A stretch of 24,374 nucleotides of DNA from Aquifex sp. (GTDB lineage: Bacteria; Aquificota; Aquificia; Aquificales; Aquificaceae), in the NCBI GenBank assembly GCA_015487405.1, contig WFPV01000197.1:1-24374 (forward strand). The letters run 5' to 3'. Below the pieces are notes generated by a model. That model did no database searches. It had not been told where the DNA came from and worked only from the letters and a program-made list of their open reading frames with translations. Position 1 is the stretch's first letter. Every line of letters starts with the position of its first letter. Made by a program: the position numbers and the translations under genes. This document shows, piece after piece, positions 6,704-13,193 of this stretch.

Positions 6704-7339
6704 TTAAAAGTTTAAGAGATTTTTTAGTTTTTCTTCCAAGGAGGAATCTCTTGAGGAGAATTTTTCAAGGTAGTTAACCACGTATTTTCCTATGATGTCT
6801 GTCTCTACGTTAAGGAGGTCTCCGACTTTTTTAAACTTCAGGTTAGTATTTTCGTAAGTGTGAGGAATTATGTTTATAGAAACTTTATTTCCCTGAACTG
6901 TATTGACAGTTAAGCTTATCCCGTCAAGGGCGACTGAGCCCTTTTCAACGAAATATTTTTCCCAACCGGGAGGTATTTCAATTATTAACTCTCTATGTTT
7001 TCCAAGGTTTCTAAAGGAGGTTATCTTTGCTGTAAAGTCAATGTGCCCCTGAACTATGTGTCCGCCGAGTCTATCTCCTACTTTTAGGGCTCTTTCTAAG
7101 TTTACAAAATCACCGATTTTTAGAAATTTTAGATTAGTTCTCTCAAGAGTTTCGGGAGAAAGCTCAAAGCTAATTTTGCCTTGTTTTACTTCAACAACTG
7201 TGAGACATGCACCGTTTACCGCTACGCTGTCACCTATTTTTATGTCCACTAAGGTCGTTTCCACGGTTAGAAGGGCTCCCTCGGGAGATTTTTTAAAATA
7301 GGTTACTTTCCCTATTTCTTCAACGAGTCCCGTAAACAT
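6704..7339 (-). CDS. ribE: Riboflavin synthase alpha chain
   Basis: A 211-residue protein made of two similar beta-barrel repeats. It begins MFTGLVEEIGKV, the invariant N-terminus on which the trimer and active site depend. Repeat one has SVAVNGACLTV and ends in GGHIVQGHID; repeat two has SVALDGISLTV and NIIPHTYENTNL. The enzyme dismutates two 6,7-dimethyl-8-ribityllumazines to riboflavin plus a pyrimidine. The other riboflavin genes are not here. It starts one base after the pfkA stop, so co-translation is likely. The gene is also called ribC in some species. Confidence 0.95.
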   Translation of the reverse strand: MFTGLVEEIGKVTYFKKSPEGALLTVETTLVDIKIGDSVAVNGACLTVVEVKQGKISFELSPETLERTNLKFLKIGDFVNLERALKVGDRLGGHIVQGHIDFTAKITSFRNLGKHRELIIEIPPGWEKYFVEKGSVALDGISLTVNTVQGNKVSINIIPHTYENTNLKFKKVGDLLNVETDIIGKYVVNYLEKFSSRDSSLEEKLKNLLNF

Positions 7340-7340
7340 C

Positions 7341-8306
7341 TCAGATAGCTAAGCGTTTGTTTAATCTGTAAGCTTCCCTGTCTATGGGTTTGTATTCTTG
7401 AGCCATTTCAAAGTCTTCTATGTAGAACTTGCCTTTTTCGTAGGCTACGAAACCAGAGGGTTCTCCTGCAAGGAGACTCTCGTAAGCCACAACTCCGAAC
7501 TTCGTTCCCATTATACGGTCAAAGTGGGTGGGGCTTCCTCCTCTCTGGATATGTCCGAGCACCGTAGAGCGTATCTCCCCGTATTTTTCTCCTACCTTTT
7601 GTCTTAGGAATTCCTCCAGCTCTTTGGCACTTCCGTAGCCTTCCGCGAGGACTATTATGAAGTGGAGTTTTCCCATTTCTTTAGCTTTTTCTATTTCTTT
7701 CGGTATCTCTTCTTTAGGGAACCTTTCTTCCGGTATGAGTATAAGTTCTGCTCCCGTGGCGAGTCCTGCCTCTACCGCTATGAATCCCCTGTTTCTTCCC
7801 ATAACCTCAACAATGAAAATTCTTTCGTGGGAACTTGCTGTATCCCTAATTTTGTCTATTGCGTCAACAGCATTCCTGAGAGCGGTATCGTATCCTACGC
7901 AGTATTCCGTCCCTCCCACATCGTTATCTATGGTGCAGGGAACTCCTATAACGTGAATTCCTGTCTCCTCCGCTATGACTTCCGCCCCTTTTAGAGTTCC
8001 TTCTCCTCCTAAGATTATTAGAGCATCTATTCCTTGCTCTTTGAGGTTCTTGTAAGCCTTTTCTCTGTATTCAAGCCTTTTGAAGCGTTCCTCCCGTGAG
8101 GATAGGAGAATCGTTCCTCCTCTGTCCATTATTCCCCCCACGTCCCTGCTTGTGAGCTTCTGAAAGTCTCCCTCTATGAGTCCTCTGTAGCCTCTCTTAA
8201 TTCCTATGACTTCGTTCCCGTTTAGCTCAGCACTTCTTACAACCGCTCTTATTACGGCGTTCATTCCGGGGGCGTCTCCCCCGGAGGTTAAAAGTCCTAT
8301 ACGCAT
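7341..8306 (-). CDS. pfkA: 6-phosphofructokinase
   Basis: A 321-residue PFK-A family protein with the TSGGDAPGMNAVIR ATP loop (residues 7-20). TIDNDVGGTE (125-134) includes the catalytic Asp of the family. EVMGRNRGFIAVEAG and GHIQRGGSPTHFDR bind the sugar phosphate and effector. It phosphorylates fructose-6-phosphate. The GGDGS loop of E. coli is GGEGT here (G100-T104). Keeping Gly after the acidic residue points to ATP rather than pyrophosphate as donor, while Glu replaces the usual Asp. Cys124 stands where ATP enzymes have Gly and PPi enzymes Lys. It lies ten bases after mutS and one base before ribE in a minus-strand operon. Confidence 0.93.
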   Translation of the reverse strand: MRIGLLTSGGDAPGMNAVIRAVVRSAELNGNEVIGIKRGYRGLIEGDFQKLTSRDVGGIMDRGGTILLSSREERFKRLEYREKAYKNLKEQGIDALIILGGEGTLKGAEVIAEETGIHVIGVPCTIDNDVGGTEYCVGYDTALRNAVDAIDKIRDTASSHERIFIVEVMGRNRGFIAVEAGLATGAELILIPEERFPKEEIPKEIEKAKEMGKLHFIIVLAEGYGSAKELEEFLRQKVGEKYGEIRSTVLGHIQRGGSPTHFDRIMGTKFGVVAYESLLAGEPSGFVAYEKGKFYIEDFEMAQEYKPIDREAYRLNKRLAI

Positions 8307-8316
8307 ACTTTGAATT

Positions 8317-10902
8317 TTAAACTCTTTCTTTTAAGAGCTTCATAACCTTTTCTTTTAATTCACTTAAGAAGAGAAGTGCCTGAACGGGAGTCGTATTCCC
8401 TATATCTATCTTTTCTATTTCTTTCAGTATCTCTTCATACCTTTGTAGTTTTTCGTGCTCTTCGGACTTTTTGAAGGTCTCTTCAAGGTAGGGAAGGACT
8501 TCCTGCTTTAATCTGGGCTTTTCTTTGCTCCTTTCTTCCAGCTCTTTGAGGATTTTCTTAGCCTCCCTTATGAGCTCCTCGGGAAGTCCCGCGAGTTTAG
8601 CTACTTCCACGCCGAAGCTCCCTTCAGCCTTTCCTTCCTTGAGTATGTATAGGAATCTGATTCTATCTTCCTTCTCTTCCACTTCCATGTGATAGTTCTT
8701 GACTCCTTTAACTTTTCCCTCAAGCTCAGTTAGCTCCAAGTAGTGGGTAGCTAACAGGGTTTTAGCCTTCACTTTTTGGCTCAAGTATTTCACGAGCGCC
8801 TTTGATATTGCTATTCCGTCGTAGGTGGAGGTTCCTCTTCCAACCTCGTCAAGGATTATTAAGCTTTTCTCCGTTGCGTTATTTAGAATGTTTGCAACTT
8901 CTAACATCTCGTTCATAAAGGTGGAAACTCCAAGAGCGAGAACGTCTCCCGAGCCTATTCTCGTAAATATGCCGTCAACGATGGGGATTTTTGCATAGCT
9001 AACGGGGAGGAAACTACCGATGTGGGCAAGAAGCGTAAGGACTCCCACCTGTCTTATGTAGCTGGACTTTCCCGCCATGTTGGGACCTGTGATTATGTGT
9101 ATAAAAGCTTCTTGCGTTAGGTTAGTGTCGTTAGGAACGTAGTTCTTGGTGTGCTCTTCTATTACGGGATGTCTTCCCTCCTTAACAATTAGCTCGTAGT
9201 CCTCGTGAACTTCGGGCTTCTTCCAGTCTTTCTCGTAAGCTATCTGAGCCAAAGACTGGATGTAGTCAATTTCCGCCACGAGCCTCGCGTTATTTCCGAC
9301 CTTTTCAAGCTCTTTTACGACTTTGTCTCTGAGCTCTCTGTAGAGTTCGTATTCCAGCTCGTTTATACGTGTTTGAGCAGAGAGGATTTTCTCTTCTAAC
9401 TTTTGGAGTTCTTCGGTTGTGAAACGCTCCGCGTTTGAAAGGGTTTGTCTCCTTCTGAAGTATTTTGGGACGTATTTGAGGTTAGGTTTTGTCACCTCTA
9501 TGTAGTATCCCATCACTTTGTTGTAGCCTATCTTTAGGCTCGCTATTCCCGTCTCTTCACGGAGTCTCTTTTCGTAATCCCTGAGGAGGTTTTCAGCGTT
9601 CTCTTTTATGAACCTGAGCTCATCAAGGTATTGGTTCACACCTTCCTTTATTAGTCCTCCGTCTTTTACGTGTATGGGAGGGTCTTCAACGAGGGTGTTT
9701 TCAATTTCCTGAGCTACGTGGGAAACTTCCTCTAACTGTTCACTTATTTCTTCAAATACCTGCGAAAGCAGGTCCTTTAATACTTCTCTTAAATCCTCTA
9801 CCTTCTTTAAGGAATTCTTGAGGTGAACGAGCTCACGAGGGGTTGCCATATTGGAGCTTATTCGGGAAACGAGTCTCTCAAGGTCCGACATGCCCTCCAA
9901 GATTTCCCGAATTTTCTCGTGAGCTTCGCGGTTTTTTATAAGTTCTTCAACGCCTTCTTGAATTTTCCGGACTTTCGTTAGACTACGAAGAGGATTTAGA
10001 AGGTAGAACCTTAGCCTCCTTTTTCCCATTCCCGTGAGTGTTCTGTCTATGGTTCGGTAAAGGGAGATGTCTTTTCTTCCCTCTATGCTTTCTAGGATTT
10101 CCAGTCCTTTTACCGCTTTTAGGTCAAGCTTTACGTATCCTTCGTCGTAGTAAGGTTTAGGCTTTTGTATCAGAGGAGTGAAGTCCTTTTGGGTGGTTTT
10201 TGCATAAAGGTAGAGTGCTCCTAAAGGAAGAAGGATGTCTTCTTCTTCAAAACCGAAGGCTTTAGCACTTAAAACTCCGAAGGATTTTAAGAGCTCTTCT
10301 TTTCCGTCCTCAAAGAATGTATCTTCAAGTTCCGTTATGTGAACTTTTAGGACTTTTGTCAGCTCTTCTGGGAGTTTTTCGCCTTTTTTGATTAGCACCT
10401 CTTTAACGTTCAGTTTGGAAAGTAAGGTCAAAAGTTCGTCCCTTTTTACCTTCGCACCGAGGAAATCTCCCACCGCGAGGTTCAGATATCCAACGAAATA
10501 TGAACTCCCCTTTTTGTAGATACTTGCGAGACCTCCCGTTTCTTTTTCAAAGAAGGTTCCCGGAGTTATAACTCTTATGACTTCTCTTTTGACTACTCCC
10601 TTTGCTTTTGCTGGGTCTTCCACCTGCTCACATATGGCTACCTTATAACCTTTGCTCACGAGCTTGGCTATGTAGTTGTTGGCGGAGTGATAGGGTACTC
10701 CGCACATCGGAATCCTTTCCCTTCCCTTTCCCGCGGGACGGGATGTCAGCACGAGATTTAGCTCCTTTGAGCCTATAACCGCATCATCGTAAAAGAGCTC
10801 GTAGAAGTCCCCAAGTCTAAACAGAAGCAGGCAATCAGGATACTGATTCTTGAAATAGTGATACTGGGCAAGCATAGGAGTTAGCTCTTTATCTTCTTTC
10901 AT
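8317..10902 (-). CDS. mutS: DNA mismatch recognition ATPase MutS
   Basis: An 861-residue full-length MutS. RLGDFYELFYDDA holds the mismatch-probing Phe33-x-Glu35. The connector and lever regions follow, then ITGPNMAGKSSYIRQ (Walker A, about residue 600-612) and LIILDEVGRGTSTYDG (Walker B plus signature, about 685), ending in the dimerisation helices. The protein scans DNA, binds mismatches and recruits MutL, which is also in this window but in a separate operon. It is the first gene of the minus-strand run mutS-pfkA-ribE-galU. No ribosome site is obvious before the ATG. The left copy of the inverted repeat bounding the accessory block begins only 28 bases upstream, so its promoter lies in or beyond that repeat. 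Confidence 0.97.
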   Translation of the reverse strand: MKEDKELTPMLAQYHYFKNQYPDCLLLFRLGDFYELFYDDAVIGSKELNLVLTSRPAGKGRERIPMCGVPYHSANNYIAKLVSKGYKVAICEQVEDPAKAKGVVKREVIRVITPGTFFEKETGGLASIYKKGSSYFVGYLNLAVGDFLGAKVKRDELLTLLSKLNVKEVLIKKGEKLPEELTKVLKVHITELEDTFFEDGKEELLKSFGVLSAKAFGFEEEDILLPLGALYLYAKTTQKDFTPLIQKPKPYYDEGYVKLDLKAVKGLEILESIEGRKDISLYRTIDRTLTGMGKRRLRFYLLNPLRSLTKVRKIQEGVEELIKNREAHEKIREILEGMSDLERLVSRISSNMATPRELVHLKNSLKKVEDLREVLKDLLSQVFEEISEQLEEVSHVAQEIENTLVEDPPIHVKDGGLIKEGVNQYLDELRFIKENAENLLRDYEKRLREETGIASLKIGYNKVMGYYIEVTKPNLKYVPKYFRRRQTLSNAERFTTEELQKLEEKILSAQTRINELEYELYRELRDKVVKELEKVGNNARLVAEIDYIQSLAQIAYEKDWKKPEVHEDYELIVKEGRHPVIEEHTKNYVPNDTNLTQEAFIHIITGPNMAGKSSYIRQVGVLTLLAHIGSFLPVSYAKIPIVDGIFTRIGSGDVLALGVSTFMNEMLEVANILNNATEKSLIILDEVGRGTSTYDGIAISKALVKYLSQKVKAKTLLATHYLELTELEGKVKGVKNYHMEVEEKEDRIRFLYILKEGKAEGSFGVEVAKLAGLPEELIREAKKILKELEERSKEKPRLKQEVLPYLEETFKKSEEHEKLQRYEEILKEIEKIDIGNTTPVQALLFLSELKEKVMKLLKERV

Positions 10903-10930
10903 AAGATTCTTAATTTATTACTTTTTGAGT

Positions 10931-10965
10931 TAAATACCTCGCTGTCGCTCGGTGTTGATTTTGTG
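10931..10965. repeat. Left copy of a 34-35 bp inverted repeat
   Basis: The sequence begins TAAATACCTCGCTGTCGCTC (10931-10950) and continues GGTGTTGATTTTGTG. Its reverse complement matches 15388-15421 except for one missing base and one mismatch (33 of 35 positions). The similarity fades at both edges of the repeat. It lies 28 bases upstream of the mutS ATG. Confidence 0.9.
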
Positions 10966-11070
10966 GGAATCCGCCACTTCTGGGGCTTTTACAGGATTGT
11001 AGGTCTATGGGAAATTTAGTTCATTTGATAAAGGGTAGTTTACGAAATAGACAAGAGGAAATAAGGAAGT

Positions 11071-11579
11071 ATGATGTGTCCTAAATGTGGAAAAAAGAGG
11101 GAGAGAAAGCGGACAAGAGAATGTAAACATAGATGAGATGTGAGAGTTATATAGGGACAAAGGAAATGAAGTATAGGAGAATAAATAGAAATGAAAGAGA
11201 ATGCCAAGAGGGAAAATAGAGATATGGGCTAATTGGGAAGTTAGAGGAGTGCTTTAAAAAGAATTGGAAAGAGAGAGGATACAAGCGAAAGTAAAAGCAA
11301 TAGCTGTAGTTTTGTATTTTAACGGATTGTCCTTTAGAAAGGTAGCAAAAGTTCTAAAGCAAACAATGGGAATAGAAGTTAGTCCTGAGGCAGTAAGGCT
11401 ATGGTGGCATTCATTGGCTAAATTCCTAGGAAGTATCAGTAGAAATGAGGTTTTTTAGACACATAAAGCATAGAATGAAAGCTTTTTACAAGCGTTTTCC
11501 TCACAATTCTAAATATGAAACTGTCTGGTCTTGGCTCGCTTCCTTTATCTTCGTTAAATCCCTCTCCTCTAATGTTTAA
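11071..11579 (+). pseudogene. Transposase relic: zinc ribbon, HTH and C-terminus, catalytic core missing
   Basis: Three pieces lie in three frames. 11071-11136 reads MMCPKCGKKRERKRTREC, one half of an N-terminal zinc ribbon, and then stops. 11264-11458 (64 residues) is a helix-turn-helix: KAIAVVLYFNGLSFRKVAKV, then EVSPEAVRLWW and HSLAKFLGSISRNE. 11445-11579 reads RHIKHRMKAFYKRFPHNSKY and ends LASFIFVKSLSSNV, a typical transposase C-terminus. The step from SLAKFLGSI straight to the C-terminal segment means about 130-150 residues, including the DDE residues, are gone. The related relic on the minus strand at 826-1070 keeps part of that core. The exact IS family is not assigned. Confidence 0.7.
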
Positions 11580-11706
11580 TCTTGGCGTTCTCCTTTTCCA
11601 TCTCTAAAGAGAATAAAGAAGTAGGTTTTTTGTTTTTTATATCCTTCCCCCAAAAAGACAGTACCCGTTTTTCTTAAAACATTATTAGAAAGTTTTATCC
11701 CTGGAG

Positions 11707-11768
11707 CTTGAGGTTTTTTATTATCGGGGCTTGCGCCCCGTCCTCTGGGGGCAAGCCCTTTTCTCAAG
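11707..11768. other. Large imperfect stem-loop with alternative inner hairpins
   Basis: CTTGAG (11707-11712) pairs with CTCAAG (11763-11768). Inside, GGGCTTGCGCCCC (11727-11739) pairs with GGGGGCAAGCCC (11747-11758) with one bulge. Alternatively CGGGGC (11725-11730) pairs with GCCCCG (11735-11740) around a TTGC loop. The two inner folds exclude each other. TTTTCTC follows on the plus strand and an A+T run on the other side, so it could act as a terminator or attenuator, or be the structured end of a mobile element. Confidence 0.5.
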
Positions 11769-11775
11769 TTTGAAC

Positions 11776-11804
11776 TTTACAAAGAAAGGTTTTGGTATTA
11801 TACT
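11776..11804 (+). promoter_or_regulatory. Candidate promoter inside the accessory block
   Basis: TTTACA (11776-11781) and TATACT (11799-11804) are separated by 17 bases and each has five of six consensus bases. A transcript would start near 11811 and run through the 9-bp hairpin at 11855-11880. No start codon with a ribosome site follows closely, so a small RNA is possible. Confidence 0.4.
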
Positions 11805-11852
11805 TAACTATCCAGTGATAAGAATTTTGTGAGGGTTTTGGTTTTGCCCCCA

Positions 11853-12110
11853 TTAGGCAGGGATTTTACCTTCCCTGCCTTCCTTAGTCAACCTTTTTAA
11901 CTTCTCAAGGTAATTACCATTAACTAAGCCCATTGTGTTTCTAAGAGTAGAAATCTCTAACACACTTCCAACAGATTTTTTAACCAAACCACAAACTAAA
12001 AAGAGAAAATCCTTAAAGTTTTCACAAAACTAAAACTAATTCTTCCCTAAGCCCTTTAGCTACTTCGGGATTTATTCCCAAACTTCCTGTCCAAAGAAGT
12101 TTGATAATTG
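11853..12110 (-). pseudogene. Frameshifted relic of an unknown protein gene
   Basis: On the minus strand 12029-11856 is open for 58 codons with its stop at 11853-11855. It reads protein-like: CENFKDFLFLVCGLVKKSVG, then ISTLRNTMGLVNGNYLEKLK and a basic tail. No start codon fits. The adjacent upstream frame continues naturally: IIKLLWTGSLGINPEVAKGL followed by REELVLV, and the two join across a frame break near 12025-12032. This looks like one former protein broken by a single indel. I do not recognise the family. The hairpin at 11855-11880 covers its last codons. Confidence 0.4.
11855..11880. terminator. Perfect 9-bp stem-loop
   Basis: AGGCAGGGA (11855-11863) pairs perfectly with TCCCTGCCT (11872-11880) around an eight-base loop. 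It could end a short transcript from the promoter at 11776-11804. There is no clean T run directly after it (TCCTTAG), so function as an intrinsic terminator is uncertain. Confidence 0.4.
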
Positions 12111-12170
12111 GAAATTAGCAGTTTTATAGGACGTAATCAATATTCCTCTTGAAAATCAATAGCTTGATGG

Positions 12171-12299
12171 ATTAAACAATATTAAAATATTTTGTTCAAC
12201 CGTCCTTAACCGTCCCGTTAACGACCCCCCACCGTGGGTGTACCGTTAGTACACCGTCAGTTCACCGTCAGTTTACCGTCAGGACACCGTATTTTCCGT
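12171..12299. repeat. Array of 11-bp direct repeats beside an A+T-rich run (iteron-like)
   Basis: ACCGT recurs at exact 11-base intervals: 12231, 12242, 12253, 12264, 12275 and 12286. The units are ACCGTGGGTGT, ACCGTTAGTAC, ACCGTCAGTTC, ACCGTCAGTTT, ACCGTCAGGAC and ACCGTATTTTC. Two further ACCGT occur at 12199 and 12209, a CGTTAACG palindrome lies at 12216-12223, and CCGTAACGG follows the array. An A+T-rich run with AATATT-AA-AATATT (about 12171-12193) adjoins it. Spacing of one helical turn puts every copy on the same DNA face, as in plasmid iterons or multi-site operators. No replication initiator gene is recognised nearby. Confidence 0.75.
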
Positions 12300-12326
12300 A
12301 ACGGCTGTTAAACTTATTTAGTGAAA

Positions 12327-12431
12327 ATGCCCAATGACTATACACGAATATTTCAACTGATTGATGGGTTTATAGAGAAAGTAGGGGCAAAATGGATTTT
12401 GTTTTATTTTTACGGAGATTTTTTTGGTTAG
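12327..12431 (+). CDS. Short ORF (34 residues) directly after the repeat array
   Basis: ATG at 12327 opens 34 codons beginning MPNDYTRIFQLIDGFIEKVG and ending in an aromatic run before TAG at 12429. No ribosome site is seen. Its end overlaps the start of the next ORF in the +1 frame at a run of seven T (12419-12425). It may be a small protein on its own, or the first part of a longer protein with the 12424-12645 frame, separated by an indel. Family unknown. Confidence 0.35.
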   Translation: MPNDYTRIFQLIDGFIEKVGAKWILFYFYGDFFG

Positions 12432-12645
12432 GGTAGGGGTATCTGCCGAAGAAAAGAAGGAGGATGCTTTAAGAAATCTTCTTACTATGGCAGCTGAAGG
12501 GGATAATTCTGAGTTGCGGTTTGGGTTAATTAGTCATGTAGCACGTATAGTTTTACAGGACAAAACTTTGTTTCACAAGCTCCTTGAAAAGGAAATAGTT
12601 AATGTTGAATTCATGACCCTTGTTTTCATGAGGATAGAAAAGTGA
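12424..12645 (+). CDS. Hypothetical small protein (73 residues)
   Basis: TTG at 12424 is preceded by GGAG (12414-12417) at normal spacing, which supports the start. The product is acidic and helical (EEKKEDALRNLLTMAAEGD, then HKLLEKEIVNVEFMTLVFM). I do not recognise a family. The upstream short ORF overlaps it by eight bases. It lies three bases before the 12649 gene, and the two probably form a small operon downstream of the 11-bp repeats, whose bound protein could control them. Alternatively it is the C-terminal part of a 107-residue protein interrupted at a T7 run. Confidence 0.5.
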   Translation: MVRVGVSAEEKKEDALRNLLTMAAEGDNSELRFGLISHVARIVLQDKTLFHKLLEKEIVNVEFMTLVFMRIEK

Positions 12646-12648
12646 ACC

Positions 12649-13068
12649 ATGCATGTTCACGAAAATGTAAAGAACTCGGTTGTAGAGTTCATAAGGGCAT
12701 ACCTTGAGGATAAACACTTTGTAGAGCCAGAGTTTTTTGTAGGTTATAAAAGGATAGATATAGCCTTCAGGAATTTGAGATTTTTGGGAGAAGTAGAACC
12801 TAATGAGGTCAAGAAAGAAACAGAGGGAATTGCTCAACTGGAAGGGCACGCAAAACTGGTTTTAGACACAACGGGATATGAAGAGGTTTACGGAGCGGTA
12901 TTTTGGGCTACCAATGATAAAGGAGACAAATGGGGAGCGGAAGTTTATAGGTTTTCAGGTCAAAACGGAGAGGTAAAGAAGGAGTTATTGGGAACCGGAA
13001 GGGAAACCTTAAAAGAAGTTGTTTTAAGTGTTTCAAGGGAAAGAATACCTCTCACTACCTTATCATAA
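12649..13068 (+). CDS. Hypothetical protein, possible PD-(D/E)XK-like fold
   Basis: A 139-residue protein. A helix (VVEFIRAYLEDKHF) is followed by YKRIDIAF, FLGEVEP, a helix with QLEGHAKLVLDTTG, then VYGAVFWATNDKGDKWGAEV. This order (hydrophobic-Asp-hydrophobic strand, E-x-E/K strand, helix with QL..YA-like residues, then a G-I-hydrophobic strand ending in W) resembles the nuclease-fold domain at the N-terminus of type I restriction HsdR and related PD-(D/E)XK proteins. The catalytic Lys of E-x-K is Glu here (GEVEP), so activity is doubtful. The fold is an inference from motif order; an unrelated family is quite possible. There is no methylase gene beside it. It follows the 73-residue ORF by three bases. 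Confidence 0.55.
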   Translation: MHVHENVKNSVVEFIRAYLEDKHFVEPEFFVGYKRIDIAFRNLRFLGEVEPNEVKKETEGIAQLEGHAKLVLDTTGYEEVYGAVFWATNDKGDKWGAEVYRFSGQNGEVKKELLGTGRETLKEVVLSVSRERIPLTTLS

Positions 13069-13193
13069 TATAATCAATGATTTAATTATAAGAGTTATTG
13101 ACCACAACATATACAACGGACATAACACATACAATATTTATGGAAAAGATCTACATTCAATCTCTGATAATAATAGTACAGAGGGGGAGTACA
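13069..13193 (+). promoter_or_regulatory. Leader with candidate promoter of the lipoprotein/hydrolase pair
   Basis: TTGACC (13098-13103) and CATAAC (13121-13126) are spaced by 17 bases and could form a promoter. GAGGGGGAG (13181-13189) is a strong ribosome site four bases before the ATG at 13194. A longer in-frame ORF starting at 13098 exists, but its extra 32 residues precede the lipoprotein signal and lack a ribosome site. Confidence 0.4.

Larger units (their letters stand above)
11580..11852. other. Non-coding stretch with structured G+C-rich core
   Basis: No convincing gene. A minus-strand frame at 11767-11576 is open, but its first third is the G+C-rich hairpin region and its product resembles nothing known. 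The stretch contains the hairpin at 11707-11768 and the promoter-like pair at 11776-11804. Confidence 0.4.

Noticed and set aside
10931..10965. Left inverted repeat as an intrinsic terminator or a riboswitch
   Set aside because: The repeat does not fold well on itself; its complement is 4.4 kb away, so pairing within one RNA is not plausible.
11576..11767. Minus-strand 63-residue ORF over the hairpin region
   Set aside because: Its N-terminal third is simply the G+C-rich stem-loop read as protein, there is no ribosome site, and the product resembles nothing.
12553..12849. Minus-strand 98-residue ORF
   Set aside because: Antisense to two plus-strand ORFs, with low-complexity Phe/Tyr/Leu content typical of reverse frames of Lys/Glu-rich genes.
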